A stretch of 49,337 nucleotides of DNA from VGRW01 sp041498295 (GCA_041498295.1 JBGQIB010000013.1:1-49337); one strand, 5' to 3'; positions 7,760-16,942 are shown, counted from the stretch's first letter. Notes: generated by a model not told the origin, from the sequence alone. Program-made: numbers and translations.

Positions 7760-9013
7760 ATGAAGTTCACGTGGTTCCACCTGATGCCGTACCGCTGGCT
7801 GCCGGCGGATTTCCGCGAGCGGTATCACAGCGTCTGGGTCGATCTGCCCAACGGGATCTACGACCCCGAGAAGGGGCACGATCTCTACAACGAATATCTC
7901 GACATGCTCGAGTACGCCGAGCAGTGCGGCTTCGACGCGATCGCCGTGAACGAGCATCACCAAAATGCGTACGGGATGATGCCGTCGCCGAACCTCATGG
8001 CGGCGGCCCTCGCGCGGCGAACGTCGAAGGCGATGCTGCTCGTGCTCGGCAACTCGATCGTGTGTTACAACCCGCCGACCCGCATCGCGGAAGAGTTCGC
8101 GATGCTCGACGTGATCTCGGGCGGGCGGCTGATCGCCGGCTTCCCCGTCGGCACGTCGATGGACATCAACTACTGCGCGGGTCAGAACCCGGCGACGGTG
8201 CGCGACAAGTACCGCGAAGGCCACGAGCTGATCGTGAAGGCGTGGCAGACGCGCGAGCCGTTCGCGTTCAACGGCAAGTACACCAAACTGCGTTACGTGA
8301 ACCTGTGGCCGCGGCCGATCCAGCAGCCGCATCCGCCGGTGTGGATCCCGGGGCTCGGCTCGATCGAGACCTGGGATTTCTGCGCGCAGCACGACTACAA
8401 CTACAGCTACCTGTCGTTCTCCGGCTACAAGCGCGCGCGCAACATGATGAACGGCTACTGGGAGCGGCGCGCAGCGCTCGGCGCGGACGACAATCCGCAC
8501 AGCGCCGCGTTCTTCCAGCAGGTCTGCATCAGCGAGACCGACGCGGAGTGCGAGAAGGAGTGGTGGCCGCACGTCGACTACTTCTTCAACAAGTGTCTCC
8601 ACCTGTATCCGGGCACGTCCGAGGCGCCGGGCTATCGCAGCGAGGCGTCGCTGCGCGCGGGCATCGTCGCGCAGTTCGGCAACACGACGCAGAACATGGG
8701 GATCGACAAGACTTGGAAGCAGCTCGTGAACGAGGGCTACATCCTTGCCGGCTCGCCCGAGACGGTGCGCCAGCAGATCGAGGAGCTCGGCAAGACGCTG
8801 CGCGTCGGGCACGTGCTGCTCGGTTGTCAGATCGGCTCCGCGCCCGCGGAGCTCGTGAATCGCGCGACGAAGCTCGCCGGTGACCAGATCCTGCCGAAGC
8901 TGCGCCACCTGTATTCGGACTACGAGGACCGCTGGTGGCCCAAGGCCCTGCCCGCGTCGCGGCGCGCGAAGCCCGGTGCACACATTCCCGTGTCGGCGGG
9001 GGCCGTGCGATGA
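7760..9013 (+). CDS. Luciferase-like (LLM class) flavin-dependent monooxygenase
   Basis: 417-residue protein of the bacterial luciferase fold, a TIM barrel using FMNH2 or F420. Typical family features are the N-terminal strand KFTWFHLMPY, GFDAIAVNEHH near residue 60, the LGNSIVCYNPPTRIAEEFAMLD region and the glycine-rich SGGRLIAGFPVGT segment. The substrate could be an organosulfur compound, terpenoid, long-chain compound or xenobiotic. ATG is preceded by GGGAGGGACGCC, a strong ribosome-binding site. It is the first gene of a five-gene operon, and its stop overlaps the next start by four bases (ATGA). The family call is firm; the substrate is unknown. Confidence 0.92.
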   Translation: MKFTWFHLMPYRWLPADFRERYHSVWVDLPNGIYDPEKGHDLYNEYLDMLEYAEQCGFDAIAVNEHHQNAYGMMPSPNLMAAALARRTSKAMLLVLGNSIVCYNPPTRIAEEFAMLDVISGGRLIAGFPVGTSMDINYCAGQNPATVRDKYREGHELIVKAWQTREPFAFNGKYTKLRYVNLWPRPIQQPHPPVWIPGLGSIETWDFCAQHDYNYSYLSFSGYKRARNMMNGYWERRAALGADDNPHSAAFFQQVCISETDAECEKEWWPHVDYFFNKCLHLYPGTSEAPGYRSEASLRAGIVAQFGNTTQNMGIDKTWKQLVNEGYILAGSPETVRQQIEELGKTLRVGHVLLGCQIGSAPAELVNRATKLAGDQILPKLRHLYSDYEDRWWPKALPASRRAKPGAHIPVSAGAVR

Positions 9014-9828
9014 CGGAGCCCAAGTCGCGCATGCTCGATCTCGGTTCGGGCCGGCCCAAGCTCGAGATCCAGGAGGCCGGGTCCGGCCCGCCGCTCTTCT
9101 TCCTGCACGGCGCCGGTGGCGTCGCCTGGGACGGAGCGCTCGGGCTCTTGTCCAAACACTTTCATGTGTACGCGCCCTCGCTGCCCGGCTTCGGCAAGTC
9201 GCCCTCCGAGGGGCTGGAGCTGATCGAGGACGCGCTCGAGCTCTGGCAGCTCGGCTTCGACGTGCTCGAGGCGCTCGGGCTCGAGAAGCCGCTCCTGGTC
9301 GGTGAGTCGTTCGGTGGCTGGATCGCCGCCGAGATGGCGGCGCTGCGCCCGAAGGAGGTGGGGAAGCTCGCGTTGCTCGCGCCCGTCGGCGTGTGGCGCG
9401 ATGACTCACCCGTCGTCGACTTGTTCGGACTCACGATCGGCGAGTTACTACCATTCCTGTTCCACGACATGAAGAGTGCGGCGGCGCTGAACATGTCGCA
9501 GATGACGACCCTGATGAGTGACAAGGACGACCGCACGCAGGCGCAGATCGACCAGTTGATCGGGATCTTCCTGGGCTTCCGCACCGCGGCGAAGTTCCTG
9601 TTTCCGGTGCCCGACACCGGATTGGAACGCCGGCTCTGGCGCATCCGCGTGCCGACCTTGGTGCTCTGGGGCGCGCAGGATCGCTTGATCGCGCCGTCGT
9701 ACGCGGAGCTGATCGCGAAGCGGGTCCGAAACGCGCAGGTCGTGTCGATCGAGCGCTGCGGCCATCTCTTGATGGCGGAGCAGCCGGAGGTGGCCGCGAA
9801 AGAGATCCAGCGGTTCGCGGGAATTTGA
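9010..9828 (+). CDS. Alpha/beta-fold hydrolase
   Basis: 272 residues, cytoplasmic, no signal peptide. Oxyanion-hole motif FFLHGAGG, nucleophile elbow GESFGG (Ser), acid in LWGAQDRLIAP (Asp) and catalytic His in RCGHLLMAEQP. The size and order resemble meta-cleavage-product hydrolases and related C-C or ester hydrolases of degradative operons. The ATG start overlaps the upstream stop, implying coupled translation with the monooxygenase. A reasonable role is hydrolysis of an ester, lactone or C-C bond formed by that enzyme. Confidence 0.92.
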   Translation: MTEPKSRMLDLGSGRPKLEIQEAGSGPPLFFLHGAGGVAWDGALGLLSKHFHVYAPSLPGFGKSPSEGLELIEDALELWQLGFDVLEALGLEKPLLVGESFGGWIAAEMAALRPKEVGKLALLAPVGVWRDDSPVVDLFGLTIGELLPFLFHDMKSAAALNMSQMTTLMSDKDDRTQAQIDQLIGIFLGFRTAAKFLFPVPDTGLERRLWRIRVPTLVLWGAQDRLIAPSYAELIAKRVRNAQVVSIERCGHLLMAEQPEVAAKEIQRFAGI

Positions 9829-9841
9829 GGGGACGGAGCGC

Positions 9842-11158
9842 TTGAGCGAGACCGCGCGACTGGCCGACTTCGCGCTCGCTCTGCGCATCGAGGCGATCCC
9901 GGGTGCGGTGCGCGCGACGGCGCGCGCGGCGATTCTCGACGCGCTCGCCTGCGCGATCGCGGGACGACACGAGCCGGTGTCGGCGCGCGTGCGCGCGTGG
10001 GCGCTCGCGCAGCGCGCGCACGGCGTCGCCTCGCTCTGGGGCACCGGCGAGCGGACCTCGGCCGGCCTGGCGGCGCTCGTGAACGGCGCGGCCGCGCACG
10101 CGCTCGACTTCGACGACGTGTCGTGGGCGATGAACGGCCATCCGACGGTGCCGCTGCTGCCCGCGGTGTTTGCGGCGGCCGAAGTCACGGGCGCGTCGGG
10201 CGCGGACTTGTTGCGCGCGTACGTCGCGGGCTTCGAGGTCGAGTCACGCCTCGGCCAGGCGCTCGGCCGCCCGCACTACGAGAAGGGCTGGCACGCGACG
10301 TCGACGCTCGGTGTCTTCGGAGCGGCGGCGGCGGCGGGGATCTTGTTGGGGCTCGATGCGGTTCAGCTGCGCCGCGCGTTCGGCATCGCGTGCTCGCGCG
10401 CGTCCGGCACGCGCGCGAACTTCGGCACCGACACCAAGCCGCTGCACGCCGGGCTCGCCGCGCGCGCGGGGCTCGAGGCCGCCGAGCTCGCGCGTCTCGG
10501 AGTGACTGCCCGCGAGGACGCGGTCGAGGCGGAGATGGGGCTCGGCGATCTCTATGCCGGCAAGCAGCCCCTCTCGCTGCCGGCGTTGGGGACGCCGTTC
10601 GCGCTCGAGCGCCCGGGCCTCGAGCTGAAGCCCTATCCGTCGTGCCGCTTCACGCACCGCACGATCGATCTCGTGCTCGCGCTGCGCGAGAAACACGCGG
10701 GGCGAGCGCTCGAGTCGATCGAGATCGCGAGTGACCCCCTCGGCCTCAAGATCCTGATCTACCCGACGCCGTACACGGGACTCGAGGCGAAGTTCTCGCT
10801 GCCGTACTGCGCGGCGATCGCCTGGCTCGACGGCTGGCCGGGGCTCGGCGCGTTCTCGGATGCGCGCGCCGCGGGCGCCGACGTGCAGTCACTCCTGCGC
10901 CGCGTGGTCGCGCGCGAGGCGCGCGGTCCCGAGGAAGAGGTCGAGCTCGTCTTCGGCGACGGCACGCGCGCGCGGGCGACGGCGCGCCACGCGCGCGGCA
11001 ATCCGGATCTGCCGCTGTCCGACGCCGATCGGCTCGCCAAGGTACGGACCTGCGTCGCGCCCGCGCTCGGCGACGCGGGCGCGGAGCGGCTGATCGCGGC
11101 GATCGACGGCCTCGAGTCACTCGCCGACGTGGGCGAGCTCGCGCGGTGCACGGCTTGA
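9842..11158 (+). CDS. MmgE/PrpD family protein (2-methylcitrate dehydratase-like)
   Basis: 438 residues. Family landmarks: ILDALACAIAG near the N-terminus, NGAAAHALDFDD, HPTVPLLPA, GWHATSTLGVFGAAAAAG, FGTDTKPLHAGLAARAG and YPSCRFTHRTID. Members include 2-methylcitrate dehydratase and cis-aconitate decarboxylase, all handling branched polycarboxylates. It starts at TTG 9842 with a GGGG/GGAG region just upstream, 13 bases after the hydrolase stop. Paired with the PrpB-like lyase that overlaps its 3' end, it suggests a dehydration/hydration step before C-C cleavage. The actual substrate is unknown. Confidence 0.93.
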   Translation: MSETARLADFALALRIEAIPGAVRATARAAILDALACAIAGRHEPVSARVRAWALAQRAHGVASLWGTGERTSAGLAALVNGAAAHALDFDDVSWAMNGHPTVPLLPAVFAAAEVTGASGADLLRAYVAGFEVESRLGQALGRPHYEKGWHATSTLGVFGAAAAAGILLGLDAVQLRRAFGIACSRASGTRANFGTDTKPLHAGLAARAGLEAAELARLGVTAREDAVEAEMGLGDLYAGKQPLSLPALGTPFALERPGLELKPYPSCRFTHRTIDLVLALREKHAGRALESIEIASDPLGLKILIYPTPYTGLEAKFSLPYCAAIAWLDGWPGLGAFSDARAAGADVQSLLRRVVAREARGPEEEVELVFGDGTRARATARHARGNPDLPLSDADRLAKVRTCVAPALGDAGAERLIAAIDGLESLADVGELARCTA

Positions 11159-11976
11159 AGCTCTCCGTCGGTGTCTGGGATGCTCTCTCGGCGCGGCTGG
11201 CGGAGCGCGCCGGCTTCGAGCTCTTGTTCCTGTCCGGCTTCGCGGTCGCGGGTACACAGCTCGGTGAGCCCGACTTCGGCCTGCTCACGCAGACCGAGAC
11301 CCTGCAATCGGCGCGGCGCATCGTCGAAGCGGTGCGCACCCCGCTGATCGTCGACGGCGACACCGGTCACGGGGGACCGCTGAACGTACAGCGGCTCGTG
11401 CGCGAGCTGCTGTGCATGGGCGCGGCGGGAATGCTGCTCGAGGATCAAGTCTGGCCCAAGCGCTGCGGCCACATGCGCGACAAGCAAGTGATTCCCGCGG
11501 AGGAGCACGTGCAGAAGCTGCGCGCCGCCGTCGACACGCGCGGCTCCGCGCGACTCACCATCATCGGCCGTACCGATGCGCGCGGCCCGCTCGGGCTCGA
11601 CGAGGCGATTCGCCGCGGGCGCCTGTACCGCGAAGCAGGCGCAGACCTGATCTTCGTCGAGGCTCCGACGTCGCGCGACGAGCTCGCGCGCATCGGCCGC
11701 GAAGTCCCGGGTCCGCTGATGGCGAACATGGTCGAGGGCGGAGTCACTCCGATCCTCGCGCTCGACGAGCTGCGCGCGCTCGGCTTCGAGTACGTCGTCT
11801 ATCCGCTCACGGGCCTGCTCAGCGCGGCGCGCGCGCTCGAGCGCGCGTTCCGCGAGCTCATCGCCAAGGGCACGAGCCGGAACGACGACGAGGCGCGCAT
11901 GAGCTTCGCCGAGTTCACCGAGCTCGTCGGCCTGCCCGAGAAGTACGCCGCAGCCGAGCGCTACAAGGTCACGTAG
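11146..11976 (+). CDS. Isocitrate lyase/PEP mutase superfamily lyase, PrpB-like
   Basis: 276 residues, TIM-barrel fold. The signature WPKRCGHMRDK carries the KRCGH active-site loop with catalytic Cys of 2-methylisocitrate lyase and 2,3-dimethylmalate lyase. The Mg-binding segment VDGDTGHGG and IIGRTDARG are also present. It should cleave a 2-hydroxy or 3-hydroxy dicarboxylate into pyruvate or glyoxylate plus another acid. GTG 11146 overlaps the MmgE/PrpD gene by 13 bases. No citrate-synthase-like gene is nearby, so this is not a complete methylcitrate cycle cluster. Confidence 0.92.
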   Translation: MHGLKLSVGVWDALSARLAERAGFELLFLSGFAVAGTQLGEPDFGLLTQTETLQSARRIVEAVRTPLIVDGDTGHGGPLNVQRLVRELLCMGAAGMLLEDQVWPKRCGHMRDKQVIPAEEHVQKLRAAVDTRGSARLTIIGRTDARGPLGLDEAIRRGRLYREAGADLIFVEAPTSRDELARIGREVPGPLMANMVEGGVTPILALDELRALGFEYVVYPLTGLLSAARALERAFRELIAKGTSRNDDEARMSFAEFTELVGLPEKYAAAERYKVT

Positions 11977-11987
11977 AAGGGAACCCG

Positions 11988-13625
11988 ATGTCGGCCAAGC
12001 CGCACGCGAACGTCTGGACCGATCCGCTCACGCCGCTGGTGATGCTGCAGCGCACGGCGCGCGTGTTCCCGAAGCGCGAGGCCGTGGTGCACGGGAAGCT
12101 GCGCTGGACGTACGAGAAGCTCGCCGAGGAGACCGGCCGGATGGCGGGCGCGCTGCGCCGCGCCGGGGTCGGCCCCGGCGACCGGGTCGCGATCCTCGCG
12201 CCCAACACGCCGGCGCATCTGGTCGCGCACTTCGCGATGCCGCTGCTCGGCGCGCCGCTCGTCTCGATCAACACGCGGCTCGCCGCGGCGGAGATCGCGT
12301 ACATCCTCGATCACTGCGGCGCGAAGGTGCTGCTGGTCGATCCGGAGCTCGCGCCGCCGCTCGATAAGGTCCTGCCCGAGCGCAGGGCGCTGCAGCACGT
12401 GATCGAGATTCCCGACGGCATCGTGCGCGCGCGCCCCGGCAAACTCGCCTGGGACACGTTCGCGAAGGACGCCCCGATGCTGCCCGTCGAGAACACGGTC
12501 GACGACGAAGAGAGCGTCATCTCGATCAACTACACCTCCGGCACGACCGGCATGCCGAAAGGCGTGATGTACACGCACCGCGGCGCGTATCTCAACGCGG
12601 TGAGTCAGGTCGGCGTGCTCGGGCTGAACCGCACGTCGACGCTCGTCTGGACCGTGCCCATGTTCCACTGCAACGGCTGGTGCATGCCTTGGGCAATCAC
12701 CGCCGCCGCCGGGAAGCACGTGTGTCTGCGCAAAGTCGATCCCGCAGAGCTTTTCCGCTTGATCGACGATGAAGGCATCACGCACCTGAACGGCGCGCCG
12801 ACGGTCCTGCTCATGCTGGCGAACGATCCGGCCGCGCAGGGCAAACACTTCAATCCGCCGATCCACACGTGCACCGGCGGTGCGCCGCCGTCGCCGAGCT
12901 TGCTCGAGCAGATGGAGAAGCTCGGCGTCCGGATCACTCACTTGTACGGACTCACCGAAACCTACGGACCACACGTCGTCTGTGAGATCCAGGACGGCTG
13001 GGAGAAGCTCGAGAGCGGCGCGCGCGCCAAGATGATGTCGCGCCAGGGCGTCCCGTTCCCGCACTCAGTCTATCTCCGCGTGGTCGACGCCGAGATGAAC
13101 GACGTGCCCGCGGACGGCGCGACCATGGGCGAAGTCGTCATGCGCGGCAACAACCTGATGCGCGGCTACTACGCCGATCCCGAAGCCACCACGAAGGCGT
13201 TCGCCGGCGGCTGGTTCCACTCGGGCGACGTCGGGGTCGTGCACGCGGACGGCTACATCGAGCTCCGAGACCGCTCGAAGGACATCATCATCTCGGGTGG
13301 CGAGAACATCTCGACCATCGAGGTCGAGAATACCATCGTGCGTCACCCCGCGGTGATGGAGTGCGCCGTCGTCTCGATGCCGCACGAGAAGTGGGGCGAG
13401 GTACCGAAGGCCTTCGTGTCACTCCGCCCCGGTGCGACCGCGACCGAGGCCGACATCATCGCGTTCACGAAGGAGAGTCTCGCCGCCTTCAAGTGCCCGA
13501 AGGCCGTCGAGTTCGGTGACCTGCCCAAGACCGCCACCGGCAAGATCCAGAAGTTCAAGCTGCGCGAGAAAGAGTGGAAGGGGAAGGGCAAAGTCATCAT
13601 GGGGGTGGAGTTCAAGGGGGAGTGA
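11988..13625 (+). CDS. Acyl-CoA synthetase (AMP-forming, medium/long-chain type)
   Basis: 545 residues of the ANL superfamily. The P-loop motif YTSGTTGMPKG lies near residue 183, with VPMFHCNGWCMPW, the A5-type motif LYGLTETYGP, HSGDVG, DRSKDIIISGGENIS, and the C-terminal Lys motif PKTATGKIQK. It activates a carboxylic acid to its CoA thioester. The overall motif set resembles AlkK-type medium-chain ligases. ATG follows AGAAGGGAACCC, 11 bases after the lyase stop. As last gene of the operon it probably prepares the acid product for beta-oxidation. Its 3' end overlaps the convergent glycine-rich gene by 14 bases. Confidence 0.93.
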   Translation: MSAKPHANVWTDPLTPLVMLQRTARVFPKREAVVHGKLRWTYEKLAEETGRMAGALRRAGVGPGDRVAILAPNTPAHLVAHFAMPLLGAPLVSINTRLAAAEIAYILDHCGAKVLLVDPELAPPLDKVLPERRALQHVIEIPDGIVRARPGKLAWDTFAKDAPMLPVENTVDDEESVISINYTSGTTGMPKGVMYTHRGAYLNAVSQVGVLGLNRTSTLVWTVPMFHCNGWCMPWAITAAAGKHVCLRKVDPAELFRLIDDEGITHLNGAPTVLLMLANDPAAQGKHFNPPIHTCTGGAPPSPSLLEQMEKLGVRITHLYGLTETYGPHVVCEIQDGWEKLESGARAKMMSRQGVPFPHSVYLRVVDAEMNDVPADGATMGEVVMRGNNLMRGYYADPEATTKAFAGGWFHSGDVGVVHADGYIELRDRSKDIIISGGENISTIEVENTIVRHPAVMECAVVSMPHEKWGEVPKAFVSLRPGATATEADIIAFTKESLAAFKCPKAVEFGDLPKTATGKIQKFKLREKEWKGKGKVIMGVEFKGE

Positions 13626-15756
13626 GTCGCGCGACGCGTCGAGCCAGGTAGAGGCCCAGGCCCGCGACGCACGAGAGCGCGGCGAGCCCCGGTTCGGGAG
13701 CGGAGACGAACATCAGGACGCTGAACTCGAGGACGTTCGGATTGCCGCCGAATCCCCGCGTCGGTGTGAGTCGCCCGTCCAGGTTCAACACGATCTGTCT
13801 CAGCTCGGAGCTCGCCGGTCCGAGCTCGCCGAGGTCGATCAACGAGTCACTCACGGCGGTGAGCGCGTCGTTTCGCGTCGTGAAGGAGTGGTCGTAGTCG
13901 ATCGTGCCGTCCTTGCTGAGCTGGACGCGGAGCAGATCGACGCCGATGTCGGGCGTCGCGAAGCCGCCGACCAGCGAGACGAAGACGTGCGCGGAGTCCG
14001 CGACGCTGTCCGCGCGCAGGTCGAGCGAGAGCGACCCGATGAGCTCGGGTGAGTCACCCGGAGTGGCCGCGACCTGCACGAGACCGAGCGCGAGCAGTCG
14101 GTCCCGAGCCAGTGCGGTTTGGGCGTTCGAGCCCGGCGCGTAGGGGGACGCCTCGGCGCGAGAGGGCGCCGCGAAGAAGCCGAGGGCGCCGGGGTGGGAT
14201 ACGAGGGCGTCCTGCAGTCTGAAGCCGGGAGCGTCGACGAACGCGGTCTCGGAAGTCAGTGTGCGGTACAGGCTCGGGGTCCCGACGGGGGTGAGCTGGG
14301 TGAACGACGAGTGGGCCGCGGCAATCGGACCCGTGAGTCGCTCCGCCCGAGCCTCCACCGTCATCGACGCGGCCCCGTAGGTGGTGGTGTCGGCAATTGC
14401 GTCGGCGGCCCCCAGGCCAATCGCGCTGGCCTCAGCGACGGCGTCGCCGCCGGGGCCGTTCAGGGGGACGCCGCCCGAACCGAAGTATTGGCCGCCGCCG
14501 AGCCCGCCGATCGCCCTCGCCGTTGCTGTGACTGCGGCGCCCGACCCAGAGGTTGCAACGACGAGCGCGTGCGCCGCACCGCCAGCACTCGTCAGGATCG
14601 GAGTGACGTAGTCGGATTGGCCGCCGCCGCTTCCGCCCGCGACCGAGGTCGCGATCAGGGCGCCGCTAGCGGGGTTCGTCGCGTGAAGCGAGCTCTCTGC
14701 GTCGCCACCCCTGGCGCCGACGCCGCCGCCGCCCGCATCGGCCTCTTGATACAGAGTGAGTCGCGTATCGCTGCGACCACTCACTGCGTCGACCATGGTG
14801 ATGTCCGTGCCGCGGCCGCCGACTCCGAACTCGTTGTAGTATCCGGAGCCCGCCTCGGCTCTCGCTTCGGCCGAAGCCTCTCCGAGCGCGGAGGCCGTCG
14901 CAGTCGCAACGGCGGCGCCGCCGCTGCCGAAGGCGTCGACTCCCCCCAGCGAAGTGTGTGACGCGTTGCCCCCGATGGCGAACGCGGTGGCACCGGCACT
15001 GCCACCTGCCGAGTTACCCGTTGCGCTCGCGTGCGCTTCGGCCCGCGACCCGTCCAATCCCGATCCAGCGGGTCCGCCCCCGCCAGGGTGGTCGCCGCCG
15101 AACGCCTCGGCGTCCGAGCTCGCGAATCGGAAGCCGGTAGCGCTCGCGTTGGCGACGGCGTCCCCGCCTCGGCCGCTCGCCGCGCCCGGACTGACTCCGC
15201 CCGCGCCACCTCCCGCAAAGGCTGCGATACCAACGTCGCTCGTGAGACTCGCGAGAGTCGCATCGGCTTCCGCATAGCCGCCGTCGCCTCCGCGGCCGCT
15301 GACTCCGTTCGCGTCGAGCCCCGAGCCGCCGACGCCGCCGCTGCCGCCCGCGCCGCCCACCGAATTCGCGGTTTCAGACAGTCCGAAGGGGAAGGCCGGC
15401 GGCGGAGGCAGGCCGACCGCGTTCGCGATCGCCGCACCTCCCGCTCCGCCGTCGCCACCCGCGCCGCCGATGGAGGGCTGCACGCCCGCGGAGCTCATCG
15501 AGTCTCCGCCGTTTCCGCCGGATCCTCCGTCGCCTCCGTTGGCGAAGGCCTCGTTGTCCGGGTCCGACGAGTTGGCGACGGCGGAGATGTCCTCGCCCGC
15601 TCCACCGCCTCCTCCCGGAGCTGCCACGCCCGTGGAGTCAGCGGCAGACGAACCGTTCGAGCCGGCGATGCCGGAAATGAATATTGTGACTGCCCGCGCG
15701 TTGCCGGCGGCGAGCGAGACCAGCGCGAGGAACACGATCGGAAACCGCCTGCCCAT
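13612..15756 (-). CDS. Exported glycine-rich protein with PEP-CTERM-like tail
   Basis: 714 residues. The signal peptide is MGRRFPIVFLALVSLAAGNARA. About 430 residues of Gly/Ala/Ser-rich irregular repeats follow (GGDGGSGGNGG, GGAGGDGGAGG, AVANASATG), superficially like mycobacterial PE_PGRS. A beta-rich C-terminal region of about 200 residues precedes SAPEPGLAALS, a hydrophobic helix and a basic end (ARRVARL). That final arrangement is a PEP-CTERM-type sorting signal, which would require an exosortase encoded elsewhere. Probably an extracellular matrix or surface protein. It is convergent with the acyl-CoA ligase. Confidence 0.85.
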   Translation of the reverse strand: MGRRFPIVFLALVSLAAGNARAVTIFISGIAGSNGSSAADSTGVAAPGGGGGAGEDISAVANSSDPDNEAFANGGDGGSGGNGGDSMSSAGVQPSIGGAGGDGGAGGAAIANAVGLPPPPAFPFGLSETANSVGGAGGSGGVGGSGLDANGVSGRGGDGGYAEADATLASLTSDVGIAAFAGGGAGGVSPGAASGRGGDAVANASATGFRFASSDAEAFGGDHPGGGGPAGSGLDGSRAEAHASATGNSAGGSAGATAFAIGGNASHTSLGGVDAFGSGGAAVATATASALGEASAEARAEAGSGYYNEFGVGGRGTDITMVDAVSGRSDTRLTLYQEADAGGGGVGARGGDAESSLHATNPASGALIATSVAGGSGGGQSDYVTPILTSAGGAAHALVVATSGSGAAVTATARAIGGLGGGQYFGSGGVPLNGPGGDAVAEASAIGLGAADAIADTTTYGAASMTVEARAERLTGPIAAAHSSFTQLTPVGTPSLYRTLTSETAFVDAPGFRLQDALVSHPGALGFFAAPSRAEASPYAPGSNAQTALARDRLLALGLVQVAATPGDSPELIGSLSLDLRADSVADSAHVFVSLVGGFATPDIGVDLLRVQLSKDGTIDYDHSFTTRNDALTAVSDSLIDLGELGPASSELRQIVLNLDGRLTPTRGFGGNPNVLEFSVLMFVSAPEPGLAALSCVAGLGLYLARRVARLTPP

Positions 15757-15920
15757 GCGCAGATGATCTCACGGCGCGGGACCAGCCTGCTAGACTCCGC
15801 TCCGCAAGTCAGCCTGCGCTGACGATACGGGCTTACCCGGAAGTCACTCTCCTCGCCGCGCTCGGCGCAACCGAGGTCGCTTCCGGCCCACCGCGCGGAC
15901 CGTCACGGTGTCCGCGTTGT

Positions 15921-16076
15921 TCAGTCATCCGGGGCGTTCGCGACCGCGGAACTCGTGCCGCCGGCGCCGCCATCGGTCCCCGGCGCCGCGAACGTCGGGC
16001 TGTTCCCTGGATACACGCCCGGAGGGCCGGTCGTCCCGCTGCCGATGACCGTGGCAGCGCGCGCCTCGGCCGCCAT
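15921..16076 (-). pseudogene. Remnant of a second glycine-rich exported protein gene
   Basis: The minus strand reads an open frame of 51 codons ending in FAAPGTDGGAGGTSSAVANA and then a stop. The N-terminal part of the neighbouring 714-residue protein has VAAPGGGGGAGEDISAVANS at a comparable place. The match is partial, with no signal peptide and no ribosome-binding site, so it looks like a decayed duplicate. The surrounding gap 15757-16130 holds nothing else that I can identify. Confidence 0.5.
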
Positions 16077-16130
16077 CAGACGGGCAGTGCCCAGGAGTCC
16101 CGACGACGCAAGCTGCCTTGTCGGGACGAG

Positions 16131-16916
16131 TCAGGCCAAGCGCCCAGGCACGAACGGATGACTCGACGAGAGACCGCCGTCGACGGCGATCGCCTGGCCG
16201 TTCACGTAACTCGCGTCGTCACTGGCTAGAAACAGGGCCATCTGCGCGATCTCGATCGGCTGGCCGGGGCGCTTCAGCGGGTTCAGTTGGCCGATCTTCT
16301 TCTCGCTACCGTGCGCGCGGGCCAGGTCGAACATGGGTTTGGTCATACCGGTCTCGATCAGTCCCGGGCAGATCGCATTCACGCGCACGCCCGTGCCCGC
16401 AAGTTGGTTTGCGGAGGTCTGCACCAGGCTGATGACTCCCGCTTTGCTCGCGCTGTACGGGCTGCCGCCGGCGCCAGAGCGCAGACCCGCGACCGAGGCC
16501 GTGCAGATGATCGAGCCGCCGCCGTGGTCGCGCATGTGTGCGGCGGCGTACTTGATCGCGAGGAACGGGCCGATCAGGTTCACGCGCAGCACGTTCTGCC
16601 AGTCACTCGCCTGCTGCTCGAAGAACGGCAGCAGGCCGCCGCCGATGCCCGCGTTCGCGAACACGACTTCGAGCCCGCCGAGCTCGCGCACGCAGGTCTC
16701 CACGAGTGACTTCACGGCGGCCTCGTCCGCCGCGTCGGCGCGGCGCGCGAGACAGCGGCCGCCGGCCTTCGCGATCTCCGCCGCGGTGGCTTCGACACCT
16801 TCGGCCAGGTCCACCGCGAGCACCTGCGCGCCTTCGGCCGCGAACAGGATCGCGCTTGCGCGCCCGATGCCGCTGCCCGCGCCGGTCACGAGCGCGCGCT
16901 TCCCAGAAAGTCTCAT
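16131..16916 (-). CDS. Short-chain dehydrogenase/reductase (classical)
   Basis: 261 residues. NAD(P)-binding motif TGAGSGIG, NAG motif as FANAGIGG, catalytic Ser in CTASVAG, YSASKAG (Tyr and Lys), and the C-terminal NGQAIAVDGG. All classical catalytic residues are present. A substrate cannot be assigned, although FabG-like and steroid or alcohol dehydrogenases share this layout. ATG 16916 was chosen because GGGGAGGG lies just upstream; the frame extends further but without support. It lies 26 bases after the 2-hydroxyacid dehydrogenase gene and is probably co-transcribed with it. Confidence 0.92.
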   Translation of the reverse strand: MRLSGKRALVTGAGSGIGRASAILFAAEGAQVLAVDLAEGVEATAAEIAKAGGRCLARRADAADEAAVKSLVETCVRELGGLEVVFANAGIGGGLLPFFEQQASDWQNVLRVNLIGPFLAIKYAAAHMRDHGGGSIICTASVAGLRSGAGGSPYSASKAGVISLVQTSANQLAGTGVRVNAICPGLIETGMTKPMFDLARAHGSEKKIGQLNPLKRPGQPIEIAQMALFLASDDASYVNGQAIAVDGGLSSSHPFVPGRLA

Positions 16917-16942
16917 GATACCCTCCCCAGAAGAGACTCGAG

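Noticed and set aside
7646..9409. Long leftward open frame over the monooxygenase and hydrolase genes
   Set aside because: The plus strand has complete recognisable enzymes with ribosome sites and coupled starts; the minus frame is Arg-rich and motif-free.
11146..11976. Complete methylcitrate cycle
   Set aside because: PrpD-like and PrpB-like genes are present, but there is no methylcitrate synthase, and the other operon members do not belong to that cycle.
13900..15700. CRISPR-like or tandem DNA repeats
   Set aside because: The repetition is at protein level (Gly/Ala/Ser triplets) with irregular units and no spacer-repeat pattern. I saw no CRISPR array anywhere in the window.
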